NCBI GenBank assembly: GCA_024402665.1
Contig: JAKSTI010000001.1
Location: forward strand, 160,617-224,616
Length of the DNA stretch: 64,000 nucleotides
Reading direction: 5' to 3'
DNA from: Treponema sp.
Lineage (GTDB): Bacteria; Spirochaetota; Spirochaetia; Treponematales; Treponemataceae
Shown here: in pieces, positions 57,253-64,000 of the stretch
Position numbering within the stretch: the first letter of the stretch is position 1
How the letters are laid out: the number at the start of each line of letters is the position of its first letter
Program-made: the position numbers and the translations under genes
Notes under the pieces: generated by a model
What the model saw: the letters and a program-made list of their open reading frames with translations, nothing else
Told to the model about the DNA's origin: nothing
Database searches by the model: none

Positions 57253-57971
57253 TATTTATTTTCCTCCTGTATCGGTAATTCAATAACATAGTGGGAGTAG
57301 GCATTTACAACCACTGTGTCTTGATGTTTAGAAACTCTTTCCTCTCTTAAATCGTATAAATGGATATGCCCGTGGACCATATAAGTTGGTTTAAATTTTT
57401 CTATAAACCAGTTGAAGGATTCAAAACCTTTGTGGCATGGATCTTCATGGTCGTGAATGTGTCTTGGTGTAGCGTGAGTAAGGAAAATATCCAGGTATCT
57501 GCCAAAACGCAATTTGTTGATTAATAATTTTGGAACCATCATCAGTAATTTCATTTTCATCTGAAAGTCTGAATACTGATTTAATCCGTTATTATATTTT
57601 AATGAACCAGAAACGCCTGCAATCAGCAAAGGTGTTTTTTTACCAGTTTGGGGATCTGTATACTGCAAGTCATATTCTATTGAAGATTTAAATCCTAAAT
57701 ACTTTGCTCCATGCCCATGACTCATTTCTGCATCTTTGTTCATGTTTCCGGGCATAGAATTATTAGTTTTATGATAGTAAGAAAATTCCTTTAAGTTGTG
57801 GTTTCCAAAAATAAAATATGTAGGTTTGTTAAAAACAGATACAATGAAATCAACATAATCCATAGGTAAATCACCTGCACAAAGAATTCCATCAATGTCA
57901 GGAAATATTTTTTTTACCTGCTGATTATAAATAAGTGGATCTACATAGTCGGAAACGCAGAGTATTTTCAT
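57252..57971 (-). CDS. Calcineurin-like metallophosphoesterase
   Basis: This 239-residue enzyme has the dimetal motif set: MKILCVSDYVDPLIY (D near the start), DGILCAGDLPMDYVD (GD-x), YFIFGNHNLKEFSY (GNH), and later FLTHATPRHIHDHED and YMVHGHIHLYD (GH-x-H). The insert between GNH and the second His group is longer than usual and Lys/Met-rich. The family hydrolyses phosphoesters of nucleotides, proteins or nucleic acids; the substrate is unknown. It lies between the ParB-like gene and the TPR-Mrr gene, with 1-base and 4-base overlaps, so the three are translated together. Confidence 0.87.
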   Translation of the reverse strand: MKILCVSDYVDPLIYNQQVKKIFPDIDGILCAGDLPMDYVDFIVSVFNKPTYFIFGNHNLKEFSYYHKTNNSMPGNMNKDAEMSHGHGAKYLGFKSSIEYDLQYTDPQTGKKTPLLIAGVSGSLKYNNGLNQYSDFQMKMKLLMMVPKLLINKLRFGRYLDIFLTHATPRHIHDHEDPCHKGFESFNWFIEKFKPTYMVHGHIHLYDLREERVSKHQDTVVVNAYSHYVIELPIQEENK

Positions 57972-59335
57972 TTTGCACCAGCAGCAGAAAGAATCTTTTC
58001 AAGTTTTTCTTTATCAACTAATTCAATAGGTCTACCTTCTGCCAGTCTTTTAGCTGTATTAGTGTATCCTGAACTAGATAAAATGAATCCCTTTACACAG
58101 TTCAAAGATTTTAATTCATCAAGAGATTCTCTGACTACTGAATCTTCAACAGCTTCTGGTTCTCTGTAAAAACGAAGATACATAACCTGTTTGCGGACAG
58201 ACATCCATGAATCATCTTTTTTATCAACAGCAGTAATAAGACAACCCCATTTTTTATTTTCAACAGAAAGGCACTGCATTTTCATTCCTTTTTCTGCTGC
58301 ATTTTTACAAATCATAGGGAATTCATCATTGCTGCAAGTTAAGTAATCTTTAAGATAATCGTTTGCATCAAGATCTTTATATTCAGACAATTTTGCACTT
58401 ACATCGCGGAAAGTTTTATTTCTTTTATAAATAATTTCCCACTGCTCAATAGCCTTATCAATCTTACGAAGTTTTTCCATACATGTTGCAAGGAAATAGC
58501 GGGCATAAATTGTTTCAGATGCCATATTGTCTCTGTCAAGTTCAATTGCTCTCTGGAAATCTAAAGCGGCATTATCATAACGACCGGCCAGCATAAAACA
58601 AGTACCGTGTTCAATAACTGATTTCTGTTTTAATTCAGGGTCTCTCTGTGCTTTTTCAAAAGATTTTAAAGCAGCTGGAATATCTTTAGAATCCTTCTGG
58701 ATTTTTCCAAGATAATAGTAAGAAGCATATGTATCTGGACTTAATTTAAGTGAAATATCAATTTCTTTTCTTGCATCAACAAAGTTTTTCATGCGGTAGT
58801 ACATAAGACCAATTTCTGCATGAGCTTTTGCGTGACGTTTATCAAGAGCTACTGTTTTCTGCATTAATCCAAGTGCAATATCATATCTGTTGTTATCTTC
58901 GTATAAACGGCCTGCATTATAGAATACTTCCGGATTACGTGGATCAAGTTTTGTAAGCAAAATATAGTTCTTAAGGGCTTCATTAGTCTGATTATGTTTC
59001 ATTAATAAATCTGCATATTCAGTTCTAAATGAAAGTTCATTAATTCCCTGACCAAAAAGAGCATTTTCATTTACGAGTTTGTATTCAATAAGTGCAAGTT
59101 CTGGTTTACCTTCCTTTATATATGCTTTTCCTAAATAGTAGTGAGCCTGGAAGTTTTTTGGATCTTTTGAAATAATCTGTTTGGCAATTTTGATGGCGTT
59201 CTGAGTTTTATCTTGCTTAAGTAATCTAGGAATTACATCAAGCTTTTTAGGGAGAACCATGCTTTTTATTACCAAAAATAAAAGTGCTGAAATAATGACT
59301 GCTAAAACTGTAATTATTACAATTTGAAAGCTCAT
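57968..59335 (-). CDS. Membrane-anchored TPR protein with Mrr-like C-terminus
   Basis: This 455-residue protein has one N-terminal membrane segment (FQIVIITVLAVIISALLFLVI). About six tetratricopeptide repeats (residues 40-310) include RHAKAHAEIGLMYYRMKNFVDARKEIDISLKLSP and DIPAALKSFEKAQRDPELK. The C-terminal domain of about 110 residues has VKGFILSSSGYTNTAKRLAEGRPIELVDKEKLEKIL, close to the last part of Mrr-type (PD-D/E-x-K) restriction endonucleases. The central catalytic residues are not obvious. The start has a good CAGGAGAG ribosome binding site. The protein leads the coupled three-gene set and may scaffold it at the inner membrane. Confidence 0.82.
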   Translation of the reverse strand: MSFQIVIITVLAVIISALLFLVIKSMVLPKKLDVIPRLLKQDKTQNAIKIAKQIISKDPKNFQAHYYLGKAYIKEGKPELALIEYKLVNENALFGQGINELSFRTEYADLLMKHNQTNEALKNYILLTKLDPRNPEVFYNAGRLYEDNNRYDIALGLMQKTVALDKRHAKAHAEIGLMYYRMKNFVDARKEIDISLKLSPDTYASYYYLGKIQKDSKDIPAALKSFEKAQRDPELKQKSVIEHGTCFMLAGRYDNAALDFQRAIELDRDNMASETIYARYFLATCMEKLRKIDKAIEQWEIIYKRNKTFRDVSAKLSEYKDLDANDYLKDYLTCSNDEFPMICKNAAEKGMKMQCLSVENKKWGCLITAVDKKDDSWMSVRKQVMYLRFYREPEAVEDSVVRESLDELKSLNCVKGFILSSSGYTNTAKRLAEGRPIELVDKEKLEKILSAAGAK

Positions 59336-59470
59336 ATGACTCTCCTGATTTATTCACAACTGAAACCTTGTTGTGTTTTGTTAGTTTTAATAATGAAGTT
59401 AAAAAATCGCAAACCGATAATTAAATAAGATTATTGAAATTTAGTAACTATGTCAAATGGGAGCCTGGCT

Positions 59471-60280
59471 ATGAATAGAAGATTTTGCCTTTGTATTATG
59501 ATTTTGACTTTCCTCACTTCCGGTATTGTTTTTGGAGAATCAGAGGGTGAAAAATATTTTAGAACTAATAAACCCGATTTAGCTATTAGTGCCCTTGAAA
59601 AAGAAATCATGTCTGGAAAAGCTTCACCAGATGCTTATAACTATCTTGGATTAGCATATTTTCAGATTGGGGATTACTCAAAATCTGTAGATGCGTTTGC
59701 AAAAGGAATCAGAATGCCAGATACAGATAAAAAGATTCTTGCATTTAATCAGGGAAACTCTTATTACGCATTAGGTGATTATGCAAATGCTGCAAGAAGT
59801 TATTCATTAACTCTCACTATGGATAAGTCTTATACAAAAGCATTATTAAATAGAGCAAATACATATCTTATGGCAAAGGAATATCCTAAGTGTATTGATG
59901 ATTATGAATTATTCCTTGAACTTGAACCAAATGATCCACAGCGCCCTCAGATTGAAGAAATTCTTGCTTTGTTAAGACGTCATATGAAAGAGCAGGCAGA
60001 GGCAGAAGAAAAGGCTGCTAAAGAAGCGGAACGTAAAGCAGAAGAAGCTGCTATTCTTGAAAAGGAACTTGAACGCCAGAAAGCAGAACAGCTTCAGAGA
60101 GAGGAAGAAGAACGTATTGCTGCAGAAAAAGCGGCTGAAGAACTTAGACTTATTGAAGAAGAAAGAAGACGCAAAATGCTTGAGGACGTTGCTAATTCTT
60201 TACAGAATACTGATTCTACTAATATGAGTTCTGGTGCAGAAGACATTATTGATTACGAATATGAATCTGAACTTGACTAG
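59471..60280 (+). CDS. Exported TPR protein with charged coiled coil
   Basis: The best start is ATG 59471, with GGGAG 7 bp upstream, over the earlier in-frame ATG 59450. A signal peptide MNRRFCLCIMILTFLTSGIVFG follows. The 269-residue protein has about three TPR units (ASPDAYNYLGLAYFQIGDYSKSVDAFAKGIRM, KILAFNQGNSYYALGDYANAARSYSLTLTM, YTKALLNRANTYLMAKEYPKCIDDYELFLEL). A strongly charged coiled coil then runs from about residue 180 to 245. The stop lies in an 11-bp tandem duplication (60269-60290). It is followed by a larger TPR protein on the same strand. Confidence 0.83.
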   Translation: MNRRFCLCIMILTFLTSGIVFGESEGEKYFRTNKPDLAISALEKEIMSGKASPDAYNYLGLAYFQIGDYSKSVDAFAKGIRMPDTDKKILAFNQGNSYYALGDYANAARSYSLTLTMDKSYTKALLNRANTYLMAKEYPKCIDDYELFLELEPNDPQRPQIEEILALLRRHMKEQAEAEEKAAKEAERKAEEAAILEKELERQKAEQLQREEEERIAAEKAAEELRLIEEERRRKMLEDVANSLQNTDSTNMSSGAEDIIDYEYESELD

Positions 60281-60345
60281 AACTTGACTAGAGAAATCAT
60301 TCTCTTTAAAGTTATTCTATAGAAGACTGATGGAGAAAGTTCGGT

Positions 60346-62841
60346 ATGAAAATTGATTTCGAAAAAATTAAAGTAAAAACTGTAGAAATTTTAATTCTTG
60401 TTAAAGATAAACTGGTTATTGCCGGTAAGTGGATTGCTGAAAAGACAGTATTCATTTGTGGAAAAATTAAAGTCTATGCAATTGTTGCCGGAAAAGCAGT
60501 TGCTGCTTTCTCTGTAAAAGCTTTTAATTTTACAAAAGAAAAGTGTATAGCCGGTAAAGAAAAATTCGTATTATTCGTACAGAACTCAAAACAGAAAGCT
60601 GCAGAAAAAAAAGCTGCCAGAGCAGAAAAAAAAGCAGCCACTCAGTCCCAAGATGTTAAAACAGAAAAAGCTCCTGCAAATAAAGGAACTAAGAAAACAT
60701 CAGTCGAAGAAAAAACTCCTGATACTACTTCTGGTGAAGAAAAAGACGCTGAAAAAACTCCTGTAAAAAAAGAACTTACTGAAGAAGAAAAGGAACTTAA
60801 AAAAGAAAAGCGTAAAAAGGTAATCATCATAATAATTGCGGGAATTATTATTTTAATTCTTTTGTGGTTACTTCTCAGAGGAATCAGAAGCTGCAGTTCA
60901 TCTTCTAGAGAAAGAGAAAAAAGTGCAGTTCAGGCTGTTGCAGTAAGATATGCCGGAAAAGGTGAATTTGACAGAGCTTTAGATAAACTTGATGATTTTA
61001 TAGAAAAATATGGCGATGATGATGACATCTGGGATTTGTGGAATAAAATCATCGACATGAAAAAAGCAGTTGAAGGGGAAGGTGGAAACACAACAACAAT
61101 CATTCCTTCTTATCCAGATAATCTTCAGTTGAATTTTGATACTTCTGGTCTTTCTGATGCAATGGCGCAGATTAATAAACAGGCAGAAGAAAATCGTAAG
61201 GCAATGGAAGATTTAATGCGACTTCAGAATTCAGGAAACTCTGATAATGGAGATGATTCTGATAGAGCTGCTGCACAGGCCGCTGCCGAAGAAAGACGTT
61301 TACAAGAAGAAAAACGCAAAGCAGAAGAAGCTGAACTTGCAAAACAGGATGCAGAACTTAAATCAAAGATTGATGCTGTAAATGCAGAAATTCAGAAAGG
61401 AAAAGATGCACTTGCTGCAGGAAATCTTAATGATGCAATGAAATATTTTAACAATGCTCTTTCTATGATGCCTACAGTTCCGGGAAATCCTAATTTCGGG
61501 GCATCAAAAGAATCTGAAATTGCACAGGCCTTACTTGATGCTGCAGAAAATGCAAAATCGCCTGCAGACAGAGAACGTTTAATGAAAGAAGCTGTGAACT
61601 ATGCAGAAAAAGCATTAAAAGATAATCCAAATGATTCTGGTGCCCATAATGTACTGGCTCAGAACGCAATCAACAATAAAGATTACAATCTTGCAGAAAA
61701 AGAATTAAAAGCGGCTGCAGAAGCGGTTGATGATCCAAACAGATATTTATACTGGTATAATCTTGGAAAAATTCAGTACACATTAAAACGCTATACAGAT
61801 GCAGCAACATCATTTACTCGCTCTTGTGAATGTAAAAATGATTTTGCACCTAGCCGATATAATCTTGGTTTAACACAGAAAATGCTTAAGAACGAAAATG
61901 CTGCACTTGCTGCCTTTAGAAAAACAGAAGAAATTGATCCTCGTCATGAAAAAGCATATCTGGAAGAAGCACGTATTCTTGCTGGTCGTGGGGATTATCA
62001 GGGTGCAATTGAAGCATACAAAAATGTTTTGAAAATCAATAATGTAAACTCTTCTGCCGCAATGGAGCTTGGTTCTGCATATTATAAACGCAAGAATTAT
62101 TCAGAAGCAGAAGACAGTTACAGACGCGCAATCACAATGCTTACACCAAGTAAAGATATGACTCTTACAAAATACAATCTTTCTACTGTTTTGTATGATG
62201 CAGGAAAAGTTGATGAAGCAGTTAAATACGCAAAAGAAGCATATGAAGCAAAATCATATTTGCAGTCTTCTGTAGATAAAGCAAATGTTGTTTATAACTA
62301 TGCCCTTGTTCTTGATAAAACTGGAAAGAAAGAAACAGCAATCCCAATTTATAAGGAAGTTTTGTCATATAATGCAGACCATGTTAAGACAAAAATTAAC
62401 CTTGGAAATATGTACATGGAATTGAATCCTCCTGAAGTTGATTTAGCTCTTAAATTGTTCCTTGAAGTTTATCAGAAAGAAAATAATAACTTTGAAGCAA
62501 ATAATAATCTTGGTAGTGCTTATCTTGAAAAAGAAGATTTCTCTAATGCAATTAAGTTCTATCAGAATGCAATGAGACTTGATCCTAAAAATACTGATGT
62601 TAGAGCAAACCTTGCAAAAGCTTATGCTAAGAATTATGAATATGACAATGCAAAAACAACTTATACAGATTTAATTAAAATGGATGCCCGCAACTGGGAT
62701 GCTTACATTGAACTGGCAAAAGTTTGTATGCAGTTAAATGATAACGCAAAGGCCGAAGAATATTTGACTTACGTTCAGGACAATAATACATCATACAGAA
62801 AGACCGAAGTAACTAATTTGCTGAATGTGATAAGGAATTAG
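60346..62841 (+). CDS. Large membrane-anchored TPR protein
   Basis: This 831-residue protein begins with a Lys/Ala-rich, helical cytoplasmic part (about 1-160, with EKKAARAEKKAA-type repeats) and one membrane segment (KVIIIIIAGIIILILLWLLLRG, about 163-184). A periplasmic region follows with a coiled coil and then roughly ten tetratricopeptide repeats to the end (ARILAGRGDYQGAIEAYKNVLKINNVNSSAAMELGSAYYKRKNYSEAEDSYRRAI and onward). It looks like a structural scaffold across the inner membrane. A GGAG box 10 bp upstream supports the ATG. With the preceding TPR gene it may form one operon. No catalytic domain is visible. Confidence 0.85.
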   Translation: MKIDFEKIKVKTVEILILVKDKLVIAGKWIAEKTVFICGKIKVYAIVAGKAVAAFSVKAFNFTKEKCIAGKEKFVLFVQNSKQKAAEKKAARAEKKAATQSQDVKTEKAPANKGTKKTSVEEKTPDTTSGEEKDAEKTPVKKELTEEEKELKKEKRKKVIIIIIAGIIILILLWLLLRGIRSCSSSSREREKSAVQAVAVRYAGKGEFDRALDKLDDFIEKYGDDDDIWDLWNKIIDMKKAVEGEGGNTTTIIPSYPDNLQLNFDTSGLSDAMAQINKQAEENRKAMEDLMRLQNSGNSDNGDDSDRAAAQAAAEERRLQEEKRKAEEAELAKQDAELKSKIDAVNAEIQKGKDALAAGNLNDAMKYFNNALSMMPTVPGNPNFGASKESEIAQALLDAAENAKSPADRERLMKEAVNYAEKALKDNPNDSGAHNVLAQNAINNKDYNLAEKELKAAAEAVDDPNRYLYWYNLGKIQYTLKRYTDAATSFTRSCECKNDFAPSRYNLGLTQKMLKNENAALAAFRKTEEIDPRHEKAYLEEARILAGRGDYQGAIEAYKNVLKINNVNSSAAMELGSAYYKRKNYSEAEDSYRRAITMLTPSKDMTLTKYNLSTVLYDAGKVDEAVKYAKEAYEAKSYLQSSVDKANVVYNYALVLDKTGKKETAIPIYKEVLSYNADHVKTKINLGNMYMELNPPEVDLALKLFLEVYQKENNNFEANNNLGSAYLEKEDFSNAIKFYQNAMRLDPKNTDVRANLAKAYAKNYEYDNAKTTYTDLIKMDARNWDAYIELAKVCMQLNDNAKAEEYLTYVQDNNTSYRKTEVTNLLNVIRN

Positions 62842-62940
62842 AAAAGCCTAAAAGCACAAGTTTATCTTTTGAAGTGTACTACAAAAGTTGAAGACAATTT
62901 TGAGAGGTAAATTTTTTTTTATTCCTTATCACTTAGTGAT

Positions 62941-63915
62941 TTATCCAATATATTTTTGATAAGAATACCTTACATTTTTTTGTTGAACCTGCGCATATCT
63001 TAATGTTGTATCAATTTTTGTGTGACCAAGTAATACTTGTACCTGTTCAATAGGCATGCCCTTATCTATAGCTCTTGTAGCCATAGTTCTCCTGAATTTA
63101 TGAGGATAGGCCTTTATGTTGTTACACAGTTTTCCACAATCTCGTATAATATGTTCTACACTATTTATACTAAGGCGTCGATGTTTATGCTTTTTTGAGA
63201 CTTTTCTATCTGTCACAAATAGGGCAGGTTCATTATCTTTTCTTGATTCCATATACTTCTTTAGACTCATTTTTGTTTTTACATCAAAGTATATGCATCG
63301 TTCCTTTGAACCTTTTCCATATACAATCGCAGTTTGATTTTCAAGGTTTATATCATTTTTATTTAATGATACTAATTCTCCAACTCTTAATCCAGATGAC
63401 TGAAGTAAATCAAAAATGGCTAGATTTCTTATGTTATTAGAACACATTTCTCTCATTATTACTATGTTTTCATCTGTATAGACAGATTTTATCGTTGTTG
63501 GAATTTTGACTTTTCCTATTCGGCGCATAGGACTTTTTAAAATATAATCTTCATTCTCTAACCAGTTATAGAAACTTGATAAAATTCGTCTTATGTTGTC
63601 AATTGAAAGAGCAGAACATTTTGTTTTATTTTGGTAATTGTATAGATATAAACGAATATCTTCGGATGAAGCATATCTTATGTTTGTAATTTCTTGTTCA
63701 AAAGTTCTAAGAACTTGCGTATAATAAGTTTCTGTTCTTGCCGATCTACCTTCCGATTTTTTTGTAAATATAAATAGTTTTATTAAATCTTTACTTTGTT
63801 GTTGATTATTAAGATTTAAAACATCTTTTAATACACTTTCAAGTTTTATGATTTGCTCAGGTAAAAGTGTATCTTTCATTCTTAATTTAATTTCATTAAT
63901 TATAGCAGTATTCAT
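62941..63915 (-). CDS. Tyrosine recombinase (phage integrase/XerC-like)
   Basis: The start is ATG 63915 with GAGGTG upstream; an open frame to 63951 is not needed. The 324-residue enzyme has an N-terminal SAM-like DNA-binding domain (about 45-130, AYLKNxR-like region RTETYYTQVLRTFEQEI). Its catalytic domain holds all six residues: Arg in SSGLRVGELVSL, Lys in YGKGSKERCIY, His-x-x-Arg in PHKFRRTMATRA, His in LLGHTKIDTTLRYA, and the terminal Tyr. It is therefore likely active. It could be a chromosomal Xer paralogue, an integrase at the edge of a mobile element, or an invertase. Hairpins at both ends (62928-62940, 63985-64000) are worth noting. Confidence 0.9.
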   Translation of the reverse strand: MNTAIINEIKLRMKDTLLPEQIIKLESVLKDVLNLNNQQQSKDLIKLFIFTKKSEGRSARTETYYTQVLRTFEQEITNIRYASSEDIRLYLYNYQNKTKCSALSIDNIRRILSSFYNWLENEDYILKSPMRRIGKVKIPTTIKSVYTDENIVIMREMCSNNIRNLAIFDLLQSSGLRVGELVSLNKNDINLENQTAIVYGKGSKERCIYFDVKTKMSLKKYMESRKDNEPALFVTDRKVSKKHKHRRLSINSVEHIIRDCGKLCNNIKAYPHKFRRTMATRAIDKGMPIEQVQVLLGHTKIDTTLRYAQVQQKNVRYSYQKYIG

Positions 63916-63984
63916 AATTTCACCTCGAAAAAAAATTTCGGAAAGAAACAATAATACATTTAGATGTTGTGATAAACTTTTAAT

Positions 63985-64000
63985 ATCAATTTCTATTGAT
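63985..64000. repeat. Inverted repeat upstream of the recombinase gene
   Basis: ATCAAT (63985-63990) and ATTGAT (63995-64000) are perfect inverted arms around TTCT, at the very end of the window. It could be part of a recombination site for the neighbouring recombinase, but the next bases are not available. Confidence 0.35.

Noticed and set aside
60269..60290. 11-bp tandem duplication at the end of the TPR gene
   Set aside because: It adds only a second copy after the stop codon and has no visible consequence.
62941..63915. Prophage or genomic island
   Set aside because: Only one recombinase gene is visible; no structural phage genes, direct repeats or cargo are in the window.

Overview
The window is a low-GC chromosome segment from a spirochaete, almost certainly a Treponema of the gut or rumen group. 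Three things point there. The block TamB, BamA, Skp, MutS (18.6-28.7 kb) has the gene order of T. pallidum tp0325-tp0328. A CheW gene sits next to NadK and RecN. Small flagellar-export paralogues sit in the ribosomal operon. None of the tRNAs, nor the tmRNA, encodes its CCA end. These identifications come from reading protein motifs; no database was searched.

Layout: 0-0.6 kb is the end of an ABC exporter. 0.7-6.6 kb is a translation operon on the plus strand (rpsP, KH protein, rimM, trmD, rplS) that continues into FliK-like and FlhB-like proteins, YraN, two small unknowns and EarP; efp follows from its own promoter. 7.3-8.9 kb (minus) is a umuDC-type pair with a degenerate UmuD. 9.5-10.3 kb (minus) holds rpsU and tRNA-Asp with a tandem repeat containing a copy of the tRNA tail. 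10.3-14.8 kb is a GntR/FCD regulator divergent from a two-permease plus lipoprotein sugar importer of the LplABC type. 14.9-18.5 kb (minus) is tmk, an exported unknown, aroB and a cysteine desulfurase. 18.6-28.7 kb is the outer-membrane biogenesis block and mutS. 28.7-36.7 kb is comFC, cheW, a DegT-like protein, nadK, recN, an HD hydrolase and a LysM protein. 36.7-42.9 kb (minus) holds an exonuclease, two phosphohexomutases, a degenerate LytM protein and a propeller-like protein. 43-48 kb contains an HTH-EIIA fusion, a transglutaminase-like protein, a pseudouridine synthase, bactofilin, a TPR protein and MtaB. 48.1-48.6 kb is tRNA-Pro, tRNA-Val and a second tRNA-tail tandem repeat. 48.6-53.5 kb has a lipoprotein, thrS, hslO and tmRNA. 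53.6-59.3 kb (minus) is an RsbU/RsbV/RsbW partner switch, then a tightly packed ParB-like, phosphoesterase, TPR-Mrr set. 59.4-62.8 kb has two TPR proteins, and a tyrosine recombinase closes the window.

The most unusual signal is shared by the tRNA-Asp and tRNA-Val loci. At both, the 22-nt tRNA 3' tail (nucleotides 52-73), the local terminator and an approximately 95-bp element are tandemly duplicated, and the junction just before the copied tail reads GGCA on the tRNA strand in both. The element is recognisably the same at the two loci. It contains a hairpin whose stems differ in sequence but keep their pairing, so its structure appears to be conserved. I do not recognise it as a described element.

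Other notable points are a UmuD-like protein lacking both catalytic residues and the cleavable arm, a set of probable leaderless mRNAs, an EarP/EF-P pair with Arg32, a DegT-fold protein without its Schiff-base lysine beside cheW, two LytM-fold proteins without metal ligands, and a tmRNA tag ending in AMAA.
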